DNA of 64,000 nucleotides from Plantago major (lineage: Eukaryota; Streptophyta; Magnoliopsida; Lamiales; Plantaginaceae), in assembly GCA_026545765.1 (NCBI GenBank), contig CM048840.1, forward strand, positions 6,607,765-6,671,764, written 5' to 3'. Position 1 is the stretch's first letter, and each line of letters begins with the position of its first letter. This document shows positions 51,927-63,234 of the stretch, one piece after another. The translations under genes and the position numbers were made by a program. The notes beneath the pieces were generated by a model. The model was not told where the DNA came from and made no database searches. It worked only from the letters and a program-made list of their open reading frames with translations.

Positions 51927-52184
51927 CATATTGTCTTATTTTTCGGTGGGGAAAAATCCATATTTTGTACCTTAAGTTGTGCAATTATTTATTTGGTACA
52001 TTAAGTTGTGAACGTCCAATTTTGGTACCTTAAGTTGCGTATTCGTTCAATTTTGGTACTCCGTTAGTCAAACTTAACGGAACCGTTAACTTTGACCGAA
52101 TTAGTATGAATTAGTCGATTTTCCGTCAAGTCGGTGCGTGAATTAAATGCGCTCCTAATAAAATATTAATAAATTTTAATTAAA

Positions 52185-52575
52185 AAATAATTCATGATCA
52201 ATAAAATCGACTAATATTAATAAAAAGTTATAAATTTTAAAAAAATAATTCATGATTAATGGAAAATCGACTAATATAAAAAAATTAATTCATGATCGAT
52301 GAAAAATCGACTAATATAAATAAAAAATATTAATATTAATAAATTTTAATTTAAAAAATTAAATCATGATCAATGGAAAATCGACTAATATTAATAAAAA
52401 AATTAATAATATTAATAAATTTTAATAAAAAAGTTAATTCATCATCAATGAAAATCGACTAATATAAAAAAAAATTGAGATTAATAAATTTTAATTAAAA
52501 AAAATAATTCATTAATGGAAAATCGACTAATATTAATAAAAAAGTTTCATGATCAATGTAAAATTGAATAATTTA
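52185..52575. repeat. AT-rich tandem-like repeats in the core of the Mutator-like element
   Basis: About seven copies of a unit centred on TTCATGATCAATGGAAAATC followed by GACTAATATTAAT occur between 52185 and 52575, spaced roughly 40-75 bases apart with differing A/T filler. The GACTAAT motif also occurs in the element's arms. Confidence 0.75.
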
Positions 52576-53725
52576 AATAAAAAAATATTACTATTAATAG
52601 AATATTAATAATTTTTTTAATTTAAATTTATTAATATTTTATCAGGAGCGTGTGTAGTTCATGCACCGACTTGACGGAAAATCGACTAATTCACGCTAAT
52701 TCTTACTAATTCGGTCAAAGTTAACGGTTCCGTTAAGTTTGCACTACAAGAAATCCATGGAATAGTAACGCTATTTAGCAACATGCATACTATCCGTCGT
52801 AATTTATGTTGACCAATGAATTTAAAAAAAAAACAAAATAGTAATTTAACGACGGATAGCATATCCGTCGTTAAAAAGTAATTAAAAAAGAAATAAAAAA
52901 ATTTAACAACGGATAGCCTATCCGTCGTTAGATAGCGACGGGTAGGCTATCCGTCGCTAAATAAAATTAATAGCGGGCAGTAGCCTTCTTCTTCCTCATT
53001 TCTATTTTGTTTCTTCCTCTCTTCTCAAACTCGCGAATTTCCCCTAATTGCCAACTCCGATCAAAACTCCACCATTTCGGCCAATCTTGTACTCTTTTCG
53101 AAGCTCGTGGAACAAGGAACTAGGGTGGCCATTCAATTTCATATTTCTTCGGCTATTTTTCTCGTAATTGAAGGTATTAGTCTAAAACCCTTACTTTGTT
53201 AAATTTGGAATTTTTGCTAATTTCGAGCAATTGTATGTCTTTAGAAGTTTCTACTAGATAGTTTAACTTATATTAAGTAGTGGGTTAAGCTTGAGGTTGT
53301 TCAATTGATAGATTTAGGTCAATTTGAATTGTTAGTATCACGTTAGGATGTTTGTAAGTATGTATGGTATTTAATTTGATATTTTCGTATATGTAGTAGG
53401 ATTAGTGAGATTTGGTCGAGTGTTTTGAGACCATTTAGTGATTTTGTTGGTTGTAGTATAATTGGCTCGTATTAACTAGGAAATAATTATTACTATTTTA
53501 ATCTAATAAATTCATAACTTTAATATTTAACTGGAAATTTAAAATTCATAAGATAAATTTTAAACGTAAAATGCATGTAATTCATAAGAAAAATCTTAAC
53601 GTATTATATTCAACAATGTATTTATAGACTAGGAATTGGAATTGTAATGAAATTCAATACGTAATGCGTATAGTTATAAATCTAATAAATTCAGACGTGT
53701 CAGGTTAATCATCGAATGAATCCCC

Positions 53726-54180
53726 GATCGTACATGGATGTACTGTCGTAATGTTAATGGCAGAGTTCATTCTAGTTTTGTGGAAGGGGTTGAAGCCTTC
53801 ATCACCTTTGCTCATACACATACTGCTTGTGTAAGTAGGGGATGATAAAGTGCCACTGCAAATTGTACAAATGTAGGAACAAGCAGTATTTTCCTCCTAC
53901 AACGGTAGTCGAGCACTTGAAACGTAATGGGTTCGTGCCTCAGTATGAGGTATGGAATCATCATGGTGAGACAACAACATTCACGTCATATGGGCATACT
54001 ACGAAGCGTCGAAGAAAGAAGCAAAATGAGATTTATAGCGGTCAAAGTATGGCTAAATCTGATGCTTTTCATGACCGGGTCGAAGAAATGGTGTTTGATG
54101 TTGCGGGCCCAGAGTTTATGGACACTAGTACCACTGAAACATTGGGTGATGTGGAGGAGCCAGCGAAAATGTATATATGT
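53726..54180 (+). pseudogene. Fragment of CACTA transposase-associated domain, frameshifted
   Basis: The N-terminal part reads DRTWMYCRN... and VEGVEAFITFAHTH in one frame. It then continues one base out of phase at 53842 as MIKCHCKLYKCRN, VVEHLKRNGFVPQYEVWNHH and GETTTF. This Cys-pair, HL, GF, Y, W, HGE layout is that of the transposase-associated zinc-binding domain at the N-terminus of En/Spm TNP2-type proteins. The frame change near 53838 breaks it, and the catalytic part is absent, so it is a remnant. Confidence 0.75.
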
Positions 54181-54237
54181 TTTACATGTAGTTGTATACT
54201 AACACATTTTTCCCGTATTTGTTGCATGTTTTTGCAG

Positions 54238-55254
54238 ATGCCGCGACAAAGGAAACCCAGCTACGTTCCTCCCTCATGCAGTAGGTTGCCTGGTGGTAGC
54301 CAGTTGGAGGGTAGTCGAGCAGGAGCTTCAGAGTCAGAGGAGTTTGAGGGTCAAAGTCAGAGCAGCCGGTCTGCGGTTCCTGAGATCCCACCGAGTTCAA
54401 GCAGGGGCTCGACATCGGTCTGGGATAACTTACCAGGTGACGGGTGTCCCTTCACCGAGTATGTGCCCGGAGCTACGTGGGAGGGGAAGCCTATGTTGTT
54501 CCCGAACGGTAAACTGAGGTAAGTATTATGCATTTGTATATATAACATAATTTAAGATAATTTATGTCACATCATTGTTGTACTATACTAATTAATTTTC
54601 ATTTTTTGTATCTTATACATTGATAACGGGTTTTGGCCTTCTCAAGCTTCATCAAAACTCGGTGATATCATCAGGGCCAGGAGGGAGATCCCGAGGGCGA
54701 GAAGTGGTCGAGGATCTCGAACCGGCTGAAGGATGGTACTTTAATGAGTTGCGGGTAAGTTTAAATCTGACATTCTTTTATTTGTTGTTATATTCATTGT
54801 TTCAATGTGAGTGGTATGTTAGCCACTGTATATGAGTGGTATGATAGCCACTGAACTTGGGTGATATGTTAGTCACCACTGTGTTAGTAAATTTTAGGAC
54901 AATGTGAGTGGTATGTTAGCCGCTGAACTTGGGTAATATGTTAGTCACCATTGAATCTGTTATGTTGTGTTATCTTATTAAATTGATGTCTCGGTTTACG
55001 TTATGTAATTTGGATGTTGTGTGGAATTGGGAATGTAGAAAGAATTCTTCATTCCCAAAGCCTTGCTCCCCCATATATGGCCTACTTTCGAGACGCTGGG
55101 GTCAGATTTGTATAGGAAGATGGTTAGCGATGCTAAAAGAAAAGGCGTTATGCCAGCTTGGTGTGGACCGGAGGAGTGGGAGCATTGGGAGAAGTATTGG
55201 AGACTTCCCGCTGTCCAGCAAGTTGCGGACCAGAACAAGGAGAACCGTCTCTAA
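54238..55254 (+). pseudogene. Truncated Ptta/En/Spm second protein (Transposase_24-like)
   Basis: Likely exons are 54238-54518, about 54626-54754 and 55039-55254. A Ser/Pro-rich N-terminus (MPRQRKPSYVPPSC) leads to TWEGKPMLFPNGKL, then FWPSQASSKLGDII and EGWYFNELR. The last exon reads EFFIPKALLPHIWPTFETLG, MVSDAKRKGVMPAWCGPEEW and QNKENRL-stop. The WCGPEEW...W...NKENR pattern is that of plant Transposase_24 proteins, which normally continue well beyond this point. The stop lies directly before the subterminal repeats, so an internal deletion removed the C-terminal part. The middle exon does not stay open in every frame, so the model is uncertain there. Confidence 0.6.
54805..54955 (+). repeat. 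Short direct repeats in a CACTA-internal intron
   Basis: GAGTGGTATGTTAGCCACTG and GGGTGATATGTTAGTCACC-type units alternate, recurring at about 54808, 54833, 54858, 54905 and 54930. They are probably a local tandem expansion. Confidence 0.65.
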
Positions 55255-57011
55255 AAGGGCAACACATTATCCGTCGTTAAATTCGTTACTATTTAGCGAC
55301 GGATATGTTATTCGTGGTTAGAATTTTAGAGATGAAGCCCATTGCGACGGGCTTATTATTCGTCGCTAAATCCGCAGTTAAAAATGAATCGATCATGTTT
55401 AATAACGGATCTATCCATTACTAAATGACTGTTTTCTTGTAGTGTTGACTAACGGAGTACCAAAATTGGACGAATATACAACTTAAAGTACCAAAGTTGG
55501 ACTGTCACAACTTAAGGTACCAAAATGATAACTGTCACAACTTAAGGTACTAAAAATGATTTTTTTTCCTTTTTTCGGTGAAATGGGTGAGAGTTCTAGA
55601 GTTGGACATGATTGCTTTGAATGATTGATAAAATTTTCGGTATGCACACGAGCTGAAGAAAATGTATCGGAAATGACATAGTTTGGTGTTTGAGTCTGAT
55701 GGGACACGACTTTTCGGTTCATCACGTTAGAGCATACGAATTCGATTAGGGCATTAGTTGGATTTGATATGGTTCGACGGTTTAATTGGGAATTAGGTTA
55801 GCTACCATATTCGTACGAACTGTCCATGGTGCAGATATGTCTGGAGCGTCTAGGTTCGTAGAGAATCCACGAGAAGATATTGAAAGATCATTTATGATAT
55901 CTACTATATTCTCTACTATTCTTATCCTTAATTAGTATAGATCTTTACCGGGTAAATTCAAAAAACATATTTTATGTTGTACATGTAAAAAAAGGTATTG
56001 AATAATGACACGGAACTTAAAAATTGTTACTATGTGTTACTTAAGCATCTTTTTTAGCTCTAAGGAAACAGAGCAGATGCCGAAGCCCTAAGTGAAATTA
56101 TAAAGAATAAAAACAAAAAAAGTCTCAGGAAATCTAATGTTTACTTATTGGATAACTAGATAACTTTAAAGAATAACTGTTAAAGACTCTAGGGGTATAT
56201 ATATAATTGGAATGGTATTGGAGTTGTGTACTTTAGTACTTAATTAAAATTAAATTACACTCATTTATAATATCGGAATGTAAGAACACGCTACGCGTGT
56301 TATTATTGTATTTAGTTACAGATAATTACTATCGTTGTTTCTAATAATAAATTGTCTTTATTCGAGTTGAAATAGGTTTGGGGTAGTGCGAATTTATGTG
56401 TTTCAATTTAATTAAAGAAGATGGAGGAGAAATATTGGTTATCGTTATCGTTGTTTTCTTTTTATGATAAATTTATTTTGTTGAGGTTGAATTAGGACTT
56501 TTAATTTAATTTGAGAAGACAGATTGAGTTTGTTTATTGATGAACTGATTTTGTATGGGCTAATTTAGAGCTTAAAATTTAATTGGAGAAGTTAAATTGA
56601 GTTTTTTTTTAATGATAAATTGATTTTGTTGACGTTGCGTTAGGGCTTAGAATTAGAATGAATAAGACATATTGATTTTTTGTAATTAAAGTATAATATT
56701 ACAAATTGGTCCAATTTAACTTAAAATTGAATATTTAATTGTATAATTCCAATAGTTGTCCACTTATATATACACTGTAATATATGTGAATTTAAGTTAA
56801 ACACTCATGGATGGTGTTTTGTCATTTTTAGTATTATTTTGTCATTTTCATCTTTAGTGTCAATTAATCAAATAGTGAGTGGCAATTTTAAGTTTAACTT
56901 TCTCTTTATTTTAAGGTTAAAATTGACATATCAATAAGCTAAAACATCAATTAACCAATCTCAAACCACAATACGAACCACCAATATTGATTGGTGAGGT
57001 ATACACCACCA

Positions 57012-57532
57012 AGACCATTCCCAATGAGTCGTGCTTACGACCGTGAATAGTTGCGGTCTGCAGAAAAAAAATTGTCCAGTAGGTCGTCGTCGACAATCGT
57101 GAATAGTGCTTTTTATTATTTTTTTGTATTTTTTGTATTTTTTTAACTTTCTTAACATATGTTTAGAAGTTAAAATTAATGAAATTGAATTTATAAAAAT
57201 ATATTTTTAATTACGAGTTTAAAAGTCGTAAAATTTAAAATAATCGAAATATAGTCAATTATGGTCTCCATTTGTAGATAACGAAAAACCATGAAAATCG
57301 GTGTAACTTTTATATTTTTATATTTTATGAATTATAATTAAATAAAAATGAAAAAGTAAAAAAAAAAATATAAAGAAGTGGGCCAGCTTGTGCTGGCCCA
57401 CATGAATAAGATGTGTTTGAGCAAGAAATCACCGTGGGAAGGTGATTTCTTGCTTGATCACTCACTACCTTGGTGCTTCATTGAGCGACTACCGTGAGGC
57501 ACGATCAACCACCACTCCATTGGGAGTGGTCT
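57012..57532. mobile_element. MITE-like element with internal hairpins
   Basis: The left end AGACCATTCCCAATGAG matches the inverse of the right end (CATTGGGAGTGGTCT). Inside are two perfect hairpins: 57378-57387 with 57392-57401 (GTGGGCCAGC, loop TTGT) and 57420-57433 with 57441-57454 (AGCAAGAAATCACC, loop of 7). It is non-coding. A clear target duplication was not found, so the family is undetermined. Confidence 0.6.
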
Positions 57533-58922
57533 AATCTCCATCACCATTTGCTTTTTTCCCCACCAAATATCAAATTGGTGATATTCTGCTTAGAATATTG
57601 TGTTTCACCATAACATACCTCCTACCAAACATAAGAGTACTAACTGTAGGAAGCCTATATATTTTTCTCTAAAATATATCTCAAATAAGCCCCCATGTCA
57701 TTTCTAGGAGATCTTACTCTTCTACAGTTCTATAAGAGATCTACTTTTAATAAAAACCATCCAAGAAGTTTTAGGGTCCATTAATTACTCCTTTAAAAGA
57801 GCTTATGAAATGCTCAAATGAAAAATGAGATTTACAACATTGTAAATTAATGCCACAATATTGATACTCTTCTTCTAGTTTTATCAAACATTCTATAACC
57901 CTAGCTACAACTAGTGGTATAATCAAATGCCAGGCCACCAACTTGATGTTGTATTTGCTTTGCTGACACATAAACCCACCACACACCACCTCCCTCATTT
58001 TCCTTCGTTCACCAAAGTTTTTTGCCATGCTTTTAGCCTTTAGGTGGGCTATCGACTGTGATCAGCCTTTTCCAATCGTATAATTGCACAGCTGCCCCTA
58101 GTTATGACAAAATTTTACATCGAGTTGTTTAAGATTCCAATTTCCAACCACAACAATTTTTGTTTTATTCCCCTGTCATGTGCTAATTCTCTCAATGGTG
58201 ATGGCTCAATGATAAATGTTAAACAAATTAGAGCAAGATCAATTCCAGTAGAAGGATTTAAGGGTTTTTATCACCTAAAAATCCTGAAAAGATCAAAAAA
58301 TGAGTCTTCCTATGGACAATGGGGAAATGGGAAATTTATGTGTATAGGTACCGTGTTAATTAGTAGTCCTTGAATAAGCTTGACTACTAACATGTCATAT
58401 TGATTAGGTCTCTTGTATTACTTACATTTTAAACTTCTACCATTGTAAGTGTGAAGTTAACAAGGCTCATACGTTTAATATGCTTACAATGTAATTATAC
58501 AATCTACCCAAAAAAATAATTTGTATACGTGGAGAAAGAAAAGGATACAAACTGCAATATTAGTCTATTTGCATTGTCAACACTTTTATCATTCAATAAT
58601 AATACTTTAGTGGGAGCCAACATATCAATCAACCAGAAGAAATAACAATTACTACTAAACTCCATTGTATAAATTTTCCGGACAGGGTAAATATATAACA
58701 ACTTAATGGAATGCAATTAAAAGTCCAAGAAAGGGGTAGTCCGTCCCATGAGATTTTGGAAAATAGATGGGCTTACAAGTAAAGCCCTCTCAGCAGTCAG
58801 TAGCAGTAGTAGGTTTACTTTACCCTACCAACCTCGTTAATTAATTTTTGAAGTATTTTCCTACTTGATTAACGCACGCTTTACAATTAGTAGTGTGTAT
58901 ACAATACAGACAGCAAAAACAC

Positions 58923-58938
58923 AGAGAGAGAGAGAGAG
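58923..58938. repeat. AG dinucleotide microsatellite
   Basis: Eight AG units in the presumed 5' leader of the glycine cleavage H gene, about 65 bases before its ATG. GA runs are frequent in plant leaders. Confidence 0.8.
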
Positions 58939-59003
58939 ACCAATATTTGGCAGAACAAGAGACTCGCCACCTTCACTTGAGAGAGCAAAGCGGCGGTGCA
59001 ACC

Positions 59004-61309
59004 ATGGCATCCAAATTATGGGCAATCAGAACAGCTTCCTATCTTAAGATCTCTGTTCCTTTCCGTGGTTTCGCCACTGGTAATTACTTTCATCAAATCA
59101 AATGAGAACCTTTTATATTCCACCGATTGTATATTGCTGGTTTTACATTATTACTGTCTTCTCTCGTCCCAAATCTTCGTGATCTACGTTTTATTTCGAT
59201 AAAGATCTGTCTTTTTTAAATACTTTTTTTTAGTAAGATTCTATTCCTTTTCTTTCTGGAGCTGATCTGACTTTTATCTTGTACTGTTGAGTGTTGTCAT
59301 TTCATTGCTGTGTCGGTTCACGTTTTGGGATTTGAATGTGTGTAGATTGGATTTCAATGGCTACCTAGTTCATTCGTAATACTGGAATGAATCACTCAGT
59401 GATGGAATTTGGATTTTATAGGCTTTAATAGGTGCGTACTGTTTGTGGCTCTTGAAAAATTCCAACCTTTCCACATTTACCCAAAATACCTTTTTTTATT
59501 TCAAAGTAGAAAGTCTAGATAATGTTGTGCGGACTTATTTGATGTGTGGAGGTTGGATTCGACTGGATAGTTAGTCCATTCAAAATGTTGGAATGAATGG
59601 GTGATCTTATTGTTCGAGTTTCGTAAGGTGGAAACTCTAAAAATTGTGTTCTAGTTTTCTGTTAATTTGGTGGAAGGAAAACCGGAACCTTTTCTGGGGA
59701 TTTCAGTAGAACTGTATCTATATTAATCCATATCTTTGTATAAAGTATTACGACATGGTGATGGATTATTCACTTATCACGTCACGTGATTTTCTTCCGT
59801 AGACTTACTCTATGAGTAAATTGTAGACCTTGTGGCTTGAAATCAACACCACTTTGGGGTGTTAATAAATTTAAAACTGTTCTTTCAAAACATGTGAACC
59901 ATTCCCAACCAAGGGGTCAAATAAACGTGGCCTATAAGCTCACGTATTTCTTCTTAATCATTGTTGATGTTGGTTTAAGCTAGGATGATTGCAGCTTGTA
60001 CGCATTGCTACCTGTGGCGTTTATACTGATAATGATCTTTTTCTAAGAGAATGCTTGAGTTTCTGATTAGTGTGTTACTAAGTGCTTGAACTCCATATGG
60101 TTCGTTATTAACTTTAAGTTAGTGGAATAATTCAAAATTTTAAATTGATTTCCACTGGTTTCAAGACATCAATTTTCATTAATGCTTCATTTCAAACATG
60201 CAGTTCTCAAGGATCTAAAGTATGCAGACTCTCACGAATGGGTGAAAGTTGAAGGCAATTGCGCGACTGTAGGTATCACTGATCACGCCCAAGATCACTT
60301 GGGTGATGTTGTATATGTTGAGTTGCCTGAAGCTGGGTCTGAAGTGACTCAAGGTGAAAGTTTTGGAGCTGTTGAAAGTGTCAAGGCGACAAGCGACATT
60401 AACTCTCCGATTTCAGGGAAAGTGGTTGAAGTCAATGAAAAACTCAATGGCGAACCTGGTCTGGTGAGTCTTCTACAGTCAAACCATGTAAACGGATCTC
60501 TTTTTTATAAATAAAATTTCCTTTATTTTCACACCTAAAAGTAAGAGCGTAAAACAAAAATGAGTTGCAGAGTGAGAAATCCAATCAATAAAAACAGTGG
60601 AGTTTCACCTAAGAAATTGCATATTACTGATACTGAGACATTGAAATTTCATATAATATATTTAGTGGACTATAAAATTCACCATTTGCACAGAGCTAAT
60701 GGTCAGACATCTCTATCCTTTTGTGCTGCATCATTGCTCATATTAAGACAAATCTTGTACGTAGAACCGAAGTAGTGGGCTCGTGCAAGTCATCTGTTCG
60801 TGCTTCTAACCTGTATGATGCCCTTTCTTGGATATGTTTTAACTTTGAAGATTTTATTGTAATTTCGGTTTCTCCCTGTACTAAATTTTTAGTTTTCTTT
60901 CTTTCTTTCTTATATCTGTTCTTCGAAGAATATGTAGTCCCTTCTCACCAGTAAGCAAGCTGGAATATTCTATGCTCTAGATTCTAGAGTTGCTGTAGTA
61001 TTGGTTGTTTTCTACATGCTTTCCTTGATATTGTCAATATCCATTATGTCTTTCATGCATCAATCATCATAACTGCCTCTCCACTGAATGAGCATATGAA
61101 CAGTTTGATGCTGGTTAAAAGTTATAACACGGGCTATGTTTCTCTAGCTGATTTTTTTTTTCTTGTGAAAAATTCCCATTCAGGTTAATGGAAGTCCGTA
61201 TGAGAACGGATGGATCATAAAGGTAGAGTTGAACAAAGTTGATGAAGTGAACAACTTAATGGGCCCTGATCAATACACCAAGTTCTGTGAAGAAGAAGAT
61301 GGTCACTAA
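59004..61309 (+). CDS. GDCH: Glycine cleavage system H protein, mitochondrial
   Basis: Three exons: 59004-59079, 60204-60463 and 61184-61309, giving 153 residues. The H protein is the lipoyl-carrying shuttle of glycine decarboxylase, moving the methylamine intermediate between P, T and L proteins; in leaves it is essential for photorespiration. The first exon encodes a mitochondrial presequence ([20 protein letters not shown]). The mature part begins near [17 protein letters not shown] and includes [20 protein letters not shown]. The lipoylated Lys lies in [18 protein letters not shown]. The C-terminal part is [20 protein letters not shown], then [17 protein letters not shown]. Length and exon layout agree with other plant H proteins. 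The first intron is about 1.1 kb. Confidence 0.95.
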
Positions 61310-63234
61310 TAGAAGACACCTAACAATTTCATGAAGTCAGTTGGAGTGGATTCATTTGAACCTCAAGGCAATTGAATTCCACCTGGAAGTTTTTGTTTTT
61401 GTGATCAATTCATTTCAGTCCAATGTTTAGCAATTCACAGTCATTTTGGTTATCTTCTGGCAAATAATTGATGTATTTGTGAGACTCGTTATCTTTGAGG
61501 AATATCCTTCATGCGTTTATGTTACTTGTCGGTTTTAGCTGGTGAACTTTTGGTTTTGTCATATGTTTCAGCGGCGTAACATTCACTCATTCAGAAGATT
61601 TCATGCAGCTTTAAGCAATGATACTCATTAAATTTTTACAAGTGATTGAAGAAATTCAAAGGGTGTGCAAGTCCTTTCTGCTTGATGAAACCTTTTTAGT
61701 TGTTTGAGGTAGTCTAGTAAACTGTAAACGGGTGGAACCTGCTCCAACCGGCTCACACAAGTGAAGTGTGGGTGTGTGTGGTGCGGGTCGGGTTATGGTT
61801 GGGTGCTGGTGCAAGACATCCCGTTTATATGAATATGATGTGATCTTTCTTGGGATCCGATCTTTCTCTACTATTTTTATCGAAACTTATCTGTAAAAAA
61901 AAGAGTTGTGATTGCCAAAAATTATAGAGCAAATGATAGAAGAAATAAAGTAAAATAATTGGTTCTCAAATTCACTTTTATAAATTTGAAAATATTTAAG
62001 ATATTTGGGTACTTAAAATTACAAAACTATGTTAATCAACATCCACCCAAAGTTTTTGCAAGCATTTCTTGTGCAACTTATTTTATTTTACACACTTTTA
62101 CAAACAAAACTTAATAATCTATGAACTTGCTTATCTATTTTAATTTATTTTATTTTAATATTGTAGTAATACTTTAATAACGCTATTGTAACGCCTCATC
62201 CCTTTGCGGGCTGAGGTCCGATCATTTAAACTGACACGGTTGCTTATCCTCTCCGGCGAAATGTTGATTTCACTGTATAAAATCCTGATGATATAATGAC
62301 TACACTGTACTCGTACAAATTCTCTCTCATACCGAAGACTCCCGAGTTGGTCACAATGTGATGGTAGAGTAACTAACTAGAGTTTAGTTTGGCAAAGTTA
62401 AAACACAGGTTATGGCCCTGTTTAGCACAACTAGCTAGAAAGCTAGCTGGTAGCTGGTTAGCTAACTGAAAAGCTAGCTGGTATTTTGTAAAATGACATA
62501 AAATGGCATTACTCTTATTTTTCTTTTCTTTAACCTTTCTTATCGTATTATTAGTCTATAGTTTTTTAAATAATAATATATCATATTTTGTCCAATAATT
62601 ATAATATATATTTAATGTACTTTACATCGCCACTTTAATAACATCATCAAAATTATCAGAAGTTGAAAGAAATAATTATTGAGCATTTTAACTTAGTAAT
62701 GAAAAAAATCAGTAATTGATGTGTAATACATGTATGCATTTTAAAGAGGTGCGTATACATTAATCCTTATGCTAGTTGCAAAAAAATACACAAAATGTAT
62801 AACAAAGGATCCTTATGCTTATAACAATGGCTTCAACACCTAAATTAAAACTAGATGTCATAACTTGTTGCGTGCTTGCAAAATGAATCTCAGGCTTATA
62901 ATGTTGGGTGCATGATGTATAGAATTCGTTGCTTGGTAATATGTTTGTTTTTACTTCTTATTTTATTTAGTATAATTTAGGTTAATTTGGGTAAGGATAT
63001 TTTCAGAATAAAAATATAAGATTTCTTTCTTTTCAAAAAGTTTATTGAAGTTTTTTTCCAAATTAAAAGAAGTTCGCTGCTCACGAATTCTTTTTTATTA
63101 TTTTTTATTAGTCAATGGTAAAAAAAAACTAATGAAACCGGAAATCTAGCTGGAAAAATGCTTATGTTTTGATTTTATCTTCAATCTTTCCTCTTCAATC
63201 CAAAAACCCAGCTCTAAAACCCTACACTGCCAAA
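61310..63234. other. Intergenic between GDC-H and Cpn60-alpha
   Basis: The 3' UTR of GDC-H is followed by AT-rich sequence. Around 62190-62230, TGTAACGCCTCATCCC may be an old LTR start, unassigned. At 62414 GGCCCTGTTTAGC plus AGCTAGCTGGTAGCTG resembles the element at 45896, but no matching right end was found. The promoter of the next gene is at the right end. Confidence 0.45.
62414..62490. mobile_element. Partial copy of the GGC(C/T)CTGTTTAG MITE
   Basis: The terminus GGCCCTGTTTAGC and the following AGCTAGCTGGTAGCTGGT match the left part of the element at 45896-46162 (GCTAGCTGGTAGCTGATT). The opposite end is not recognisable downstream, so this is a truncated or strongly diverged copy. Confidence 0.5.

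Larger units (their letters stand above)
52742..55444 (+). mobile_element. CACTA (En/Spm) transposon, non-autonomous deletion derivative
   Basis: Termini are CACTACAAGAAA (52742) and TTTTCTTGTAGTG (ending 55444), flanked by the 3-base duplication TTG (52739-52741 and 55445-55447). Removing the element and one TTG exactly restores the inverted-repeat arm of the host element, which proves the boundaries. Subterminal repeats built on ATCCGTCGTTAAA and its inverse occupy about 52785-52970 and 55262-55420; these are the usual transposase-binding regions. The 2703-base interior encodes only fragments of the two element proteins and no DDE catalytic core. Confidence 0.95.
51949..55570. mobile_element. 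Mutator-like long-inverted-repeat element, split by a CACTA insertion
   Basis: A 10-base direct repeat TTTTTCGGTG lies on both sides (51939-51948 and 55571-55580), the size expected for Mutator-like elements. The arms are long inverted repeats: 51949 to about 52181, against about 52617-52741 continued at 55445-55570. They share TACCTTAAGTTGTG, CAATTTTGGTACTCCGTTAG and TTCCGTCAAGTCGGTGC. The core (52182-52616) is an AT-rich repeat array. Without the CACTA insert and one copy of its 3-base duplication the element is about 916 bases and non-coding, a MITE-like non-autonomous derivative. Confidence 0.8.
55581..59003. other. Intergenic between the transposon nest and the GDC-H gene
   Basis: Mostly AT-rich sequence. 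A MITE-like element with internal hairpins lies at 57012-57532 (own entry). Small open frames (for example 58104-58373) show no known protein. The GDC-H promoter and leader occupy the right end, with an AG repeat at 58923-58938. Confidence 0.45.

Noticed and set aside
58104..58373. 89-residue plus-strand open frame as a small gene
   Set aside because: No recognisable motif, low-complexity AT-rich surroundings and no splice or promoter context.
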